From Chloroflexota bacterium (GTDB taxonomy: Bacteria > Chloroflexota > Anaerolineae > Aggregatilineales > Phototrophicaceae): 35,759 bases of DNA. Made by a program: the position numbers and the translations under genes. The notes beneath the pieces were generated by a model. That model was given only the letters and a program-made list of their open reading frames with translations, was not told where the DNA came from and ran no database searches. This document shows, in pieces, positions 7,822 through 16,572 of the stretch; position 1 is the first letter of the stretch; every line of letters begins with the position of its first letter. Location: contig JAEZAF010000266.1 of the NCBI GenBank assembly GCA_023430545.1, forward strand, positions 1-35,759, written 5' to 3'.

Positions 7822-9057
7822 ATGAGTTCTCCAAATGCCCCCGGACGCACGGGCCAGACCAAAACACGCACGATTCTACACCTCGATCTCGACGCCTTCT
7901 TCTGCGCGGTCGAGGTGCTGCGTAACCCGAAGCTGAAGGGTATCCCCTTTGCGGTTGGTGGGCGGCCAGATCAGCGCGGCGTCGTGGCCTCGTGTTCCTA
8001 TGAGGCACGGGCTTTTGGCGTACGTTCTGCGCTGCCGATGTCGCAGGCGGTGCGGTTGTGTCCGCCGTTGGTGATCGTCCCGCCGGATTTCAGGGCCTAT
8101 CGTGCAGCATCCGAAAAAGTGATGGCGCTGCTGAATAAGCTGACGCCGTTCGTCCAGCAGATCTCGATTGATGAGGCATTTCTTGATGTCAGCGGCCTGC
8201 GGCAGGATGGCGAAGTGGTAGCGCGACGGCTTCAGGCGCAGATTGCAGATCAGCTTGGACTGCCGAGTTCGCTGGGCGTGGCGTCGAATAAGCTGGTCGC
8301 CAAGATTGCCAACAATATCGGCAAATCACGTGCCCGTCTCACGGTTCAGGGGACGCCGAATGCGATTACGCTGATCCCGCCGGGTGAGGAAGCCGCATTT
8401 CTGGCCCCGCTCCCGATTGAGGAATTGTGGGGCGTTGGGCCGCGCACCGCTGAAAAGCTGCGTGGGCTGAATATCACGACGATTGGTGATCTGGCAGGGT
8501 GTCAGCCGCGTGATCTACAGTCATGGTTCGGGAAAAACGGGCTGGATCTGCTGGAACGGGCACGCGGCGAGGATCATCGTCCGGTCGAGGAAGAGACTGA
8601 GGCCAAGTCTGTCAGCAAGGAGACGACGTTTGCCAAAGATCAGGTGGACAAGGCCCTCCTGATGCGCACCCTGCGCCAGCTTTCGGAAGGGGTGGGGCGT
8701 AATCTTCGGCGGGATGACATCGCTGGCACGACGGTGAAGCTCAAACTGCGCTGGTCAGACTTTACCACCGTCACGCGCCAGCTCTCGCTTGATCAGCCGT
8801 TGGATCAGGATGAGGAGATCTATCAGAGTGCGCTGAAACTGTTTCATCAGGCATGGGAACCGGGCAAACCCGTGCGCCTGATCGGTGTCGGTGTCACCAA
8901 TCTGGACAGCGCTTACCGCCAGCTTGGTCTGTGGGATGTGAAAGAGAGCGAACAGTCGCAGCGCTGGCAGCGCACCCTGGATGATCTGCGTGAGCGGTTT
9001 GGCTCTGGCGCGATCATGCGCGGTAGTGATTATCATGCATCTGATGAGGAGTTGTAG
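7822..9057 (+). CDS. dinB: DNA polymerase IV (Y-family)
   Basis: Error-prone translesion DNA polymerase. The palm carries the first catalytic acidic motif LDLDAFFCAVE (Asp22, Asp24) and the second, SIDEAFLDVSG (Asp117, Glu118). Also present are the conserved CSYEARAFGVRSAL stretch, the thumb helix-hairpin-helix (LPIEELWGVGPRTAEKLRGL) and the little-finger domain (about 250-390; SVSKETTF, VKLKLRWSDFTTVTRQ). At 411 residues it is a normal DinB. The C-terminus ends SDEEL without an obvious beta-clamp-binding peptide. A possible LexA-type box lies just upstream. The gene stands alone and ends at a strong bidirectional terminator. Confidence 0.95.
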   Translation: MSSPNAPGRTGQTKTRTILHLDLDAFFCAVEVLRNPKLKGIPFAVGGRPDQRGVVASCSYEARAFGVRSALPMSQAVRLCPPLVIVPPDFRAYRAASEKVMALLNKLTPFVQQISIDEAFLDVSGLRQDGEVVARRLQAQIADQLGLPSSLGVASNKLVAKIANNIGKSRARLTVQGTPNAITLIPPGEEAAFLAPLPIEELWGVGPRTAEKLRGLNITTIGDLAGCQPRDLQSWFGKNGLDLLERARGEDHRPVEEETEAKSVSKETTFAKDQVDKALLMRTLRQLSEGVGRNLRRDDIAGTTVKLKLRWSDFTTVTRQLSLDQPLDQDEEIYQSALKLFHQAWEPGKPVRLIGVGVTNLDSAYRQLGLWDVKESEQSQRWQRTLDDLRERFGSGAIMRGSDYHASDEEL

Positions 9058-9123
9058 CCAGCGGCCTGAGGATGACGGATAGCCATAAGTCGGACAAGGG
9101 CCGCCCTTAGGCCCAGAGGCTGT

Positions 9124-9158
9124 AAAAAACAGGGCCGGATTCTTCCGGCCCTGTTTTT
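9124..9158. terminator. Bidirectional intrinsic terminator
   Basis: A 14-bp stem AAAAACAGGGCCGG / CCGGCCCTGTTTTT around a 6-nt loop, with A-run and T-run on the two sides. It serves the convergent dinB and STAS-like genes. Confidence 0.92.
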
Positions 9159-9162
9159 ATGC

Positions 9163-9558
9163 TTAGCGGCTGTAGGCGGGTGCTCGTACTGTAGGATCGA
9201 CGGCCTGCAGGAAGGTGCGTGCGGCGCTCTCATCGGCCTTGTCCGTGTACTGGATCTGATAGGTGTCAGCCAGCAGATGCAGGGTATTGTGGATTGCGGA
9301 ACCCGGACGCCCGCCGATGATCATCCACCAGCCGTTACGGTGATGGCGCAGAAAATTCATGCGGCTTAGGGCCATGATCGGTGGCAGTGAAGTAAGCTCG
9401 CTGATGTCCAGCATCACATGGACCTGTGGGACAGTCCCAGCCCGGAGGTACGTGGTCATCAGCTTGTCCAGCACAATAAGCTGATTTTCTAATAAGGTCT
9501 CAGTCAGCTTCAGGCTGACGATGCGACCTTCTAAATACCATGAGGGATGAATACCCAT
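9163..9558 (-). CDS. Small STAS-like protein
   Basis: The 131-residue product has the alternating strand/helix pattern of STAS-like domains: an early strand EGRIVSLKLTET, a helix with LIVLDKLMTTYL, a central strand VHVMLDISELTSLPP, a helix MALSRMNFLRHHRNG, a strand WWMIIGG and a final helix with DESAARTFLQAV. STAS domains act in anti-sigma regulation or as sensor modules; the phosphorylatable Ser of anti-sigma antagonists is not evident at the usual place. It is monocistronic, with its own promoter and a terminator shared with dinB. The fold is inferred from pattern only and the function is unknown. Confidence 0.6.
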   Translation of the reverse strand: MGIHPSWYLEGRIVSLKLTETLLENQLIVLDKLMTTYLRAGTVPQVHVMLDISELTSLPPIMALSRMNFLRHHRNGWWMIIGGRPGSAIHNTLHLLADTYQIQYTDKADESAARTFLQAVDPTVRAPAYSR

Positions 9559-9595
9559 TACTGCCCAGACCTTTTCTTAAAACGGAATTAGATTC

Positions 9596-9624
9596 ATTAA
9601 AGAATATAACGTAATTATTGTCAA
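9596..9624 (-). promoter_or_regulatory. Promoter of the STAS-like gene
   Basis: On the minus strand, TTGACA (9619-9624) and TTTAAT (9596-9601) are separated by exactly 17 bp, a near-consensus housekeeping promoter about 38 bp before the ATG. Confidence 0.7.
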
Positions 9625-9748
9625 TTATGCTTATCTTAATTATTGCGCAACGGCTCGCTGAGGCTGGTGTGGCGCACAGTATAGCGCATTGTGGAAACAA
9701 GCATAAGCCCATGATGAGAAAATGGCTATATTAGACTTCATGAATTTT

Positions 9749-9777
9749 TTGTGACGATTATCCTTATTTCGTATACG
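9749..9777 (+). promoter_or_regulatory. Possible promoter of the kinase gene
   Basis: TTGTGA (9749-9754) and TATACG (9772-9777) with a 17-bp spacer. The hexamers are only moderate matches. The untranslated leader would be about 150 nt. Confidence 0.4.
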
Positions 9778-9935
9778 AGTTCTATAAGTGGGGAATGCCG
9801 GCCTCTGTGTTATGACGAGGATGTGAATCTGTGCTTCGATGCGGCGCTTTTTGTGCTATGCTTCTGCTGTATGCAACTGGATGACAGACAGGCTATCGGC
9901 CAATCGAACCAGATCAACAATCAACAGGATAAGCG

Positions 9936-12641
9936 TTGTTCGGCTTACAGAATCTATCTGGCAATACCCTCGGCCAGTATGAACTGCGGGAACTGCTCGG
10001 ATCGGGTGGGATGGGCGCAGTCTATCTCGGCTATCAGGCAGCACTGGAGCGGCTTGTCGCGATCAAGGTGCTGAATATGTCCCTGATCACGGATGCCGAC
10101 TATCTGGCACGCTTCACCCGTGAGGCCAAGACCTCGGCCTCGCTGGAGCATCCGCATATCGTACCGGTTCACGATTACGGCACACATCAGGGCATCAGCT
10201 TTGTGGTGATGCGCTATCTCACCGGCGGATCGCTGGCTGAACGGCTGGATCACAGTGTGAAAACCGGGCGTCCACTGCCTTCACTGAGTGAAACCGCGCT
10301 GATTATCCGCCAGCTTGCCGGTGCGCTGGATTATGCGCATGTGCGTGGTGTGATCCATCGTGATGTTAAAACCAATAACGTGATGTTCGATAATCAGGGG
10401 ACGGCGTTCCTCGTGGATTTCGGCATTGCGAAGCTGACACACTCCACCAGTGCGCTGACCGGCACGGGGATGTCGGTCGGGACGCCGTCCTATATGGCCC
10501 CGGAACAATGGCGCGGAGAAGACATCACACCGGCGGCGGACCAGTACGCGCTGGCGGTCACAGCCTATGCCATGCTGACCGGACGCCTGCCGTTTGAGGC
10601 GGAAACGCCGTTCGTGCTGATGCACAAGCACCTCAATGAGATACCGACGCCGATTCATACCTTTCGGTCTGATCTGCCGCTCTCAGTGAAGGATGTGCTG
10701 TCGAAGGCTCTGGCGAAAGATCCTGCCGACCGTTATGAATCCACCAGCGCGTTTGCGGCTGATCTCGAAGAGGCGGTACATGGTAAAGGCGGTGCCCCAA
10801 CAGGGTTCTTCCTGACGCCGCTGCCCCCCAAGCCCAAGCGCGAAATGCCTGATCATCCTACCGTGACGCCATCTCCGGCCCCGGTTGCCCCGGCTGCTGC
10901 CGGACCCGGCAAGACGATTGCCGAAATCCCGCCGGTGTCGCTTCCTCTGCTGGATGATCGTCGCGATGATACCGGGATCGAGAAAACCACCGCTGGCAGT
11001 GTGTCAGGCGCGGAGGTAACAGGCGGTTCTGCCAGTGTAATCCCGCCGCCACGCCGTCCGGTCAGCGGTGGACTGATGATTCTGGTCGCGCTGGTGATCG
11101 TCGCTGGGGTGGTAGGTGCGGTGCTGCTTTCCACCCGGAATAATCCGCCCCCGGTAGATGGTGAAGGTAATGGAACTTCGGCTGTCACCCGCACAGATGG
11201 GGCAGAATCGCTGACTCCATCCGGCGCGACCCGGGTTGCCATTATCGGTGACGGCACTGAAGAAGCATCAGAGACTCCGGCTGTAACGACTTCGCGGACT
11301 GCGACTCGAACTGCGTCACCCACTGTATCGCCATCACCGACTGCGCCGCCACCGACCGTCACGCCGTCGAAGACCAGAACACCGACGGCAACACCAACGC
11401 CGACGATTACGCTGACACTCGATGTGCGCGGGGCCGCACTTGCTACCCGTGATGCCTTCGGTACAGCAACTGAGATGTTCCGTGATATTACGCCGACGCC
11501 TGATCTTCAGCAGACACTGGCCGCTGAGCTGACCGCGCTCCATGCTGAGGATCTCACCGCAACCGCTGCGCAGTGGACACCGACCGCGACACCGACTGCC
11601 ACCCGCACGCGGACCGTTACACCTACATCGACCCGGACACCGCGTCCAACTGCGACCGCAACGGTAACGCTTTCACCTGTGCCGGCGACAAACGAGCTGG
11701 TTCCAGTGGTTTCCAGCACGCCGCAGCCCGTAGCGGTCTGCCAAGGGACACGGCCTTCGCGTCTGACCGTCGGGTCTGAGGGCTATGTCCTTCAGGATGA
11801 TCGCCGTGCGCTGAATGTCCGGCGCGGCGCGGGGACCAGCTTCTCGGTGGTCTCGCAGCTTCAGATCGGCGAGACGTTCAACGTGCTGGAAGGGCCGTTC
11901 TGCGGACAGTCATTTGCATGGTTCCGGATTGAAGCCCGCAGTGGATCGGTGATCGGCTGGCTGGCAGAGGGTGATGAGGACTCGTATTTTGTCGCGCCTT
12001 CCACGCTGGCAGATCCGCTGACGACATTCAGCCTGAAGCCGGAATGTGAGATCATTTTGCAGGATGACTTCGAGGCCGGTGCCACGCCGAATAACTGGTT
12101 TACCTCCAGCACTGACCGTTATGTCGTCGATGTGTTCAACGGCGCTTATAACCTGCAGATCAACTTCCTGCGCAGCGGGGGCGTCGGTGATCCGCAGGGG
12201 GAAGGTGCGCCGATTCTGTGGGGCAGTCTCGCAGAGCCTATCGTGACCACTGGCTCGGTCGAGGCGGTCATCACGGCGTCACTGTTTACCAATAATGATG
12301 ATGTGCGCACCGGGTTGTGGCTGCATTATCAGGACGAGCGGAATTTCATCGCCTTTATGCTGCGTGGTGACGGCGCGTATCGCATTGCACGCTATCAGGC
12401 GGGTGTCTTCACGACGCTGGTGGACTGGACGTATAACGCCGCGATCGGGGTAGGCGATGGCGCGACCAATACGCTGCGGGTGGAGATCGAGGAAAATACG
12501 TACAGGCTCTATATCAACGGGCAGTTCATGGCATCTGCTGAAGACGAGACGTGGCAGGAAGGGCGCGTCGCGTTCTGGGGCGCATCACCTCGGACGCCGG
12601 TCACTTTTGCGCTGGATTACTTCCGCATCTGCGCCAATTAG
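9936..12641 (+). CDS. Transmembrane Ser/Thr protein kinase with SH3b and lectin-like sensor
   Basis: Hanks-type kinase (about residues 15-275) with all key motifs: glycine loop GSGGMGAVY (22-30), Lys44 in VAIKVL, Glu63, HRDVKTNN (Asp143), DFG (161-163) and APE (188-190). A Pro-rich juxtamembrane linker leads to one membrane helix at about 380-400 (LMILVALVIVAGVVGAVLL). The outside part has a long Thr/Pro-rich stalk (about 415-600), a bacterial SH3 domain (about 607-695; ALNVRRGAGTSFSVVSQLQ) and a C-terminal beta-sandwich of concanavalin/laminin-G type (707-901; YRLYINGQFMASAEDE). This suggests sensing of cell-wall or extracellular glycans and phosphorylation of cytoplasmic proteins. The TTG start is supported by AGGAT 7 nt upstream and by the fit to the family N-terminus (LSGNTLGQYELRELLG). 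No cognate phosphatase is nearby. Confidence 0.92.
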   Translation: MFGLQNLSGNTLGQYELRELLGSGGMGAVYLGYQAALERLVAIKVLNMSLITDADYLARFTREAKTSASLEHPHIVPVHDYGTHQGISFVVMRYLTGGSLAERLDHSVKTGRPLPSLSETALIIRQLAGALDYAHVRGVIHRDVKTNNVMFDNQGTAFLVDFGIAKLTHSTSALTGTGMSVGTPSYMAPEQWRGEDITPAADQYALAVTAYAMLTGRLPFEAETPFVLMHKHLNEIPTPIHTFRSDLPLSVKDVLSKALAKDPADRYESTSAFAADLEEAVHGKGGAPTGFFLTPLPPKPKREMPDHPTVTPSPAPVAPAAAGPGKTIAEIPPVSLPLLDDRRDDTGIEKTTAGSVSGAEVTGGSASVIPPPRRPVSGGLMILVALVIVAGVVGAVLLSTRNNPPPVDGEGNGTSAVTRTDGAESLTPSGATRVAIIGDGTEEASETPAVTTSRTATRTASPTVSPSPTAPPPTVTPSKTRTPTATPTPTITLTLDVRGAALATRDAFGTATEMFRDITPTPDLQQTLAAELTALHAEDLTATAAQWTPTATPTATRTRTVTPTSTRTPRPTATATVTLSPVPATNELVPVVSSTPQPVAVCQGTRPSRLTVGSEGYVLQDDRRALNVRRGAGTSFSVVSQLQIGETFNVLEGPFCGQSFAWFRIEARSGSVIGWLAEGDEDSYFVAPSTLADPLTTFSLKPECEIILQDDFEAGATPNNWFTSSTDRYVVDVFNGAYNLQINFLRSGGVGDPQGEGAPILWGSLAEPIVTTGSVEAVITASLFTNNDDVRTGLWLHYQDERNFIAFMLRGDGAYRIARYQAGVFTTLVDWTYNAAIGVGDGATNTLRVEIEENTYRLYINGQFMASAEDETWQEGRVAFWGASPRTPVTFALDYFRICAN

Positions 12642-12644
12642 GGC

Positions 12645-13124
12645 TTACCGGCCAAGGCGTGGCAGAAATCGCCCCGTGCGGCGCAGATAAGTGGCGTATT
12701 CCGGGTAGACGTGCAGCAGCATCGCTTCTTCGTAGCGCGATTTACTATAGAAGAAGATGTACAGTGCCGCGACTAAGGCCCATACGAAGATATGCCCGTG
12801 CATCAGGGCGATGCCGAAGGCCGTGAGCAGGACGCCACCGTAAATCGGATGGCGCATGCGGCTGTAAACGCCCTGCGTGATGAGTTGTCCGCCGCGTGCC
12901 GGGTCGGGTGGCTCCGGGCTGATCTTTGGTGGGCGCTGTGCATGGGCCTGATAGGTGACAATCGCCAGCGTGATCAGCCCAAGCCCGGACGCGATCAGGA
13001 CCGCGCCCATCACACGGGTCGCGGCGGGCGATGAAGCTGGTGTGAGGATTACCGCCAGCCCCATCAGGCCGAATAAGGCAAACTGGACCAGCACCAGCCG
13101 TTGAGCAGGGGAAATGGCGTTCAT
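12645..13124 (-). CDS. Isoprenylcysteine carboxyl methyltransferase-like membrane protein
   Basis: Small membrane protein (159 residues) of the ICMT/phospholipid methyltransferase superfamily. Hydrophobic helices lie at about 10-28, 38-58 and 90-125. The family signature is clear: GVYSRMRHPIYGGVLL, which binds S-adenosylmethionine with the RHP motif, and the C-terminal EEAMLLHVYPEYATYLRRTG. Bacterial members methylate unknown lipids or small molecules at the membrane. Its stop codon is only 3 bp from that of the kinase, which converges on it, so the two transcripts overlap at their ends. The substrate cannot be predicted. Confidence 0.85.
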   Translation of the reverse strand: MNAISPAQRLVLVQFALFGLMGLAVILTPASSPAATRVMGAVLIASGLGLITLAIVTYQAHAQRPPKISPEPPDPARGGQLITQGVYSRMRHPIYGGVLLTAFGIALMHGHIFVWALVAALYIFFYSKSRYEEAMLLHVYPEYATYLRRTGRFLPRLGR

Positions 13125-13202
13125 TGGTCCTCGCGTCGGATTGAAATTTCCGGTATCTCTCTGATTTCAATTCTAGCGAATGTGAGAGGGGCTTTCCAGG
13201 TG

Positions 13203-14057
13203 ATGCCAAATCCTTTGATGACCAACCCGCCAGACCAGCCTGTACCAGAAGAATCGCTTGCAACCGCGTCCGTGGATCATGCGCTGATTCATGACCTTGA
13301 GGACCGGGCGTTTGCTGCGTGGCGACCGTTAAGACAGATGGAGCTTGGCGGATGGCGTCTGGGCTGCGCGGATGGCTTTACCCGGCGTGCGAACTCGGTT
13401 TATCCGTTGGGCCAGCTTCCGGCGGAGATGGACACCGCAGCGGCGATCTCCGCCTGTGAGCAGTGGTATGCCGCACAGGGTCAGCCGGTGTGCTTTAAGC
13501 TGACATCTGCCAGCCAGCCCGCAGCGTTAGAAGCCCTTCTCGAAGCTCGTGGATACGAACGTTTACCCGGCGCACTGGTTATGACTGCCGATCTGCAGGG
13601 CGGTCTGATGACCGATCCGACGGTGACGATCACATCAGCGCTGACACCGGCTTGGGTGGATCTGTTGTGTGAGATGAATCCGGGGCAGGCCGCGCATGCT
13701 GCCGTCATTCAGCAGATGCTGTCCGGCGAAGCAGATGCCGTAGAACGTTATTTTGCGACCGTGTTTCAGCAGGGGACTCCGGTGGCGGTTGGAATCGCGA
13801 TGCGCGAAGGCGAAACTGTTGGCCTGTTCGATATCGTGACACATCCCGACTTCCGCCGACAGGGACATGCACGGCGGATGGTGCAGAGTCTGCTGGCACT
13901 GGCGGCACAGTCTGGTGCGCGGATGGCTTATCTACAGGTGGTTGAAGCCAATGAACCGGCGATGATGATGTATCAGTCCCTCGGCTTTAAGCCGGTCTAT
14001 CAGTACTGGTATCGGACGGTGAAGCTCCGACTGACGGATGCTGAGATCCTATGCTGA
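13203..14057 (+). CDS. GNAT-family N-acetyltransferase
   Basis: Acyl-CoA-dependent N-acetyltransferase of 284 residues. The C-terminal half is a classical GNAT fold: VAVGIAMREGETVGLFDIVT (beta4), HPDFRRQGHARRMVQSLLAL with the acetyl-CoA pyrophosphate-binding R-x-x-G-x-A loop, AYLQVVEANEPAMMMYQSLG and the final FKPVYQYWYR strand. The N-terminal half is a diverged GNAT-like region often seen in tandem members. Several starts are possible; ATG 13203 (MPNPLMTNPP) has AGG just upstream and avoids overlap with the divergent ICMT-like gene. The acceptor is unknown. Confidence 0.88.
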   Translation: MPNPLMTNPPDQPVPEESLATASVDHALIHDLEDRAFAAWRPLRQMELGGWRLGCADGFTRRANSVYPLGQLPAEMDTAAAISACEQWYAAQGQPVCFKLTSASQPAALEALLEARGYERLPGALVMTADLQGGLMTDPTVTITSALTPAWVDLLCEMNPGQAAHAAVIQQMLSGEADAVERYFATVFQQGTPVAVGIAMREGETVGLFDIVTHPDFRRQGHARRMVQSLLALAAQSGARMAYLQVVEANEPAMMMYQSLGFKPVYQYWYRTVKLRLTDAEILC

Positions 14058-14074
14058 TCTATAACGAAAAATAA

Positions 14075-14121
14075 AACAGGGACCGGCGTCCATTGCTCTG
14101 TTGTGGACACTGATCCCTGTT
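14075..14121. terminator. Terminator between convergent genes
   Basis: An outer stem AACAGGGA / TCCCTGTT (14075-14082 with 14114-14121) encloses an inner GTCCA / TGGAC stem. A-rich sequence flanks one side. It probably terminates both the acetyltransferase and the metalloprotease transcripts. Confidence 0.6.
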
Positions 14122-14171
14122 ACTTTGTGCAGGAACTTCAGGAACGCCTTACTGAAATTGCCTTTGGTCGT

Positions 14172-16145
14172 CTAGCGGTGAATCTGAACGGTGGACTTGG
14201 CCTTGACCTTGCCGATCACACCGTCGCGCTGGCCGATGAGCTGCCAACTGTAGCTGCCGTTGGCGACGCCCGCATCCAGCCCGAGATTGACGGTGCAGGT
14301 GTCGGCTGTGGCCGCGCAGATCTGTGCAGCGGTGAATTTCTGCTTAGAGATTTTTGTACCGCTGGCATCCTTGATCTTAAGCATATAGCTGGTGAGGCGA
14401 GCATCCGCCTGCCACTGGAAGCCGACCGACGTGGTGTTCAGGGTCTGGTTGCTGGCTGGCGAGGTGACGCGGATGGTCTCAGGCAGGAAGTTATTCATGA
14501 ACGACCACTTCTCACTGCTCTTGATCGCGACGCCACCCACCCGCGCTTTCACGAACCAGCGGTGTGAAGTGTTGGCCCTGGGTGTCCACTTTGCATCACC
14601 TGCCGGTGAGAAGCTGCACTGGTTGGCGTTACAGACCTGACCGGCAGTGAGCTTGACCTTGTACTTGTAGCGACCGTCTTCGCTGGTGATCTTCAGCGTG
14701 TACTGATCCGCACTGGGCTGCGGCTGCCAGGTAAAGGCACTTTCCCGTGAGGTCAGCACCGCCTGATGGACAGGGGCCACCAGACTAAAACCAATCGGAG
14801 TCACCGTACCTGCCCGAAACGTCGCGGCAAATGGGGCGGTCTGGCTGAAGACGCGGGCAATATCTGCGCTGGCGCTGCCCAGTGGGCGACCGTTGTACTG
14901 ACGCTGCGGATTGGCGAAATAGGGGATGCGGGGGCAGCCTTTGGCGCATACGCCCTTGATCCCGTAGGCCATAATCGTCGCGAACGTGCCGTCCTGATAG
15001 CCGTAGGCATAGGGGGCGATGCCGCTGATCTCGGTATTGTCCACATCATGCTGTGCGCCGAGGTTATGGCCGATTTCGTGGGCCAGTGTGCGCCCTGCAG
15101 AGCAGGAAGCATCCACCACATTGAAGGCGTATTCATCACTGTAGCTTCGCATTTCGGTCATCAGGAAACCAAGACCGCACGAGCTGTTGAACGAGATCAG
15201 GGACACAATATCGGCCTGATACATATCGCGCAGGGCGTGGACCTCATTCATGTAACCATCTTCTTTACCGGAGAGGGCATAGAGATCGTTGAGGATACCC
15301 TGTTCGTTGTATGCAATCTTCTGTGAATGAACCAGACGCACGCGATGCGTGATCCCACTGTCGGCATAGGCCTTGTTGGTGAACGCGACCAGGCTGTCGA
15401 TCACGCTGCGTGCGCTGCCATCACCGCCTAGGAATGAAGCGGCAGTTGGGGTGTACATCACCATCAGGTCAAGTGTCGTGCCTGCATCCCGACCGGGAAG
15501 CGCCAGCGGCTCATTGGCAGCAGGCATACTGGCCGGGACGCTCAGTTCGCCGTTCACGGCAGTGGTCGAAACCGGATGATTCGGCATGGGGATGGCATCC
15601 GTCCCGCCGGTCTCAATCATCTGCTCCGGCGCGATTTCGATAATGTGATGCTGTCCACCCGCATCGGAGCGGATCAGATAAGAACCGCCTGAAAAGCTGA
15701 TTTCACCGGTGAGCTGATCGCCGTCGAAAACCAGTACCACTGTCGAGTGAGGATCTTCGGCCAGCATCCCTGTCCAGATATAACCAGCGGCATTCTGACG
15801 GAACTCGATTGATGTGTTCAACGCGGTAACGTTCAGACCATCGAACAGGTTGAGTGCCAGCGGGCTGCTGCTTCCACGTGAGGCAACCTCGACATCGGTT
15901 GCACTGATAGCGGCGGGATCAATATTGACAGCGCGGCTGCGGATCACACCCCGATAGAGTGGGGCAGGTGCGGTCTGACGCTGATGGTCGGCGGTAAACA
16001 ACGGTTTGCTCTGTGCTTCTGTACCTTGCGGTAACGGAAGGGGAAGGGCGCCCTGGGCACCAACTCCGGAGATAACTGTGAGAAGTGTTGTCAGAGTGAA
16101 GATGACGCAGGCGGTACGGGTAATGCGGTTTGAGCGGGCGTTCAT
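14172..16145 (-). CDS. Secreted metzincin zinc metalloprotease
   Basis: Exported protease of 657 residues. ATG 16145 is preferred because it starts a proper signal peptide (MNARSNRITRTACVIFTLTT, cleavage near GVGAQ) and has AGGA upstream; the reading frame also stays open to 16295. A propeptide-like region (about 35-215) precedes the catalytic domain, which carries the zinc site HEIGHNLGAQHD (about 356-367) with its catalytic Glu and a Met-turn candidate in TIMAYG (about 390-395), as in reprolysin/adamalysin-type metzincins. Many Cys residues suggest disulphides. Two Ig/fibronectin-like modules follow (about 455-555 and 560-657), each with a W-Q and LKI/LKIKD core. It probably degrades extracellular protein. 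Confidence 0.88.
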   Translation of the reverse strand: MNARSNRITRTACVIFTLTTLLTVISGVGAQGALPLPLPQGTEAQSKPLFTADHQRQTAPAPLYRGVIRSRAVNIDPAAISATDVEVASRGSSSPLALNLFDGLNVTALNTSIEFRQNAAGYIWTGMLAEDPHSTVVLVFDGDQLTGEISFSGGSYLIRSDAGGQHHIIEIAPEQMIETGGTDAIPMPNHPVSTTAVNGELSVPASMPAANEPLALPGRDAGTTLDLMVMYTPTAASFLGGDGSARSVIDSLVAFTNKAYADSGITHRVRLVHSQKIAYNEQGILNDLYALSGKEDGYMNEVHALRDMYQADIVSLISFNSSCGLGFLMTEMRSYSDEYAFNVVDASCSAGRTLAHEIGHNLGAQHDVDNTEISGIAPYAYGYQDGTFATIMAYGIKGVCAKGCPRIPYFANPQRQYNGRPLGSASADIARVFSQTAPFAATFRAGTVTPIGFSLVAPVHQAVLTSRESAFTWQPQPSADQYTLKITSEDGRYKYKVKLTAGQVCNANQCSFSPAGDAKWTPRANTSHRWFVKARVGGVAIKSSEKWSFMNNFLPETIRVTSPASNQTLNTTSVGFQWQADARLTSYMLKIKDASGTKISKQKFTAAQICAATADTCTVNLGLDAGVANGSYSWQLIGQRDGVIGKVKAKSTVQIHR

Positions 16146-16572
16146 GTCGTTCCTGGCTTTAGTGCGAATTGAAAACTTTATGAAGAAGGTAAAGAAGCAC
16201 CTTCTCTTATAGAGTAAGCCCGAAAACATGAATGAAGAATTTAGATGATATGTTTGTGAAAATGAGAATAAATGATTATGTCCTGCTTTTGCCAATTGTC
16301 GGGCAGGATTGTCGAAATATTAAGACATGTTTGTTAAGACTGAATTCAGGGCTATTCTGAGGCTAAAATAAGGTCCGGGTTGGTAAGGTTCGTTGAGGAT
16401 GCACTGCTATCGAAAGTGAGCAGGGATTTTGCGTAGTCCTGGAAGATGAGAAGAATTAAGATGTGAAATCTGTCACAGGATTTATGTGACAGATTTCACG
16501 CAGGTTTCAGATGGGGGATTGAAGGGGTAAAAAGCTAACAAATGATGGGTGTTTATCGTATGCCGTCTGCGA
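16146..16572. other. Intergenic region between two minus-strand genes
   Basis: This 427-bp AT-rich stretch lies between the TIR gene and the metalloprotease gene. It holds a long perfect inverted repeat and a smaller one (GAAGGT / ACCTTC near 16181-16205) close to the protease start. I see no coding sequence. Confidence 0.55.
16463..16499 (-). terminator. Perfect 15-bp inverted repeat
   Basis: GTGAAATCTGTCACA and its exact complement flank the 7-nt loop GGATTTA. The element starts about 73 nt beyond the TIR stop codon. On the minus strand it is followed by a moderately T-rich tract, so a terminator is the simplest reading; an operator is possible. Confidence 0.5.

Larger units (their letters stand above)
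9559..9935. other. AT-rich divergent intergenic region
   Basis: This 377-bp stretch separates the minus-strand STAS-like gene from the plus-strand kinase. It is clearly more AT-rich than its surroundings and holds one promoter in each direction. I see no gene in it. Confidence 0.6.

Noticed and set aside
16146..16295. Upstream extension of the metalloprotease start to 16295
   Set aside because: The added 50 residues lack family similarity and would bury the signal peptide that begins at 16145, where a ribosome site is present.
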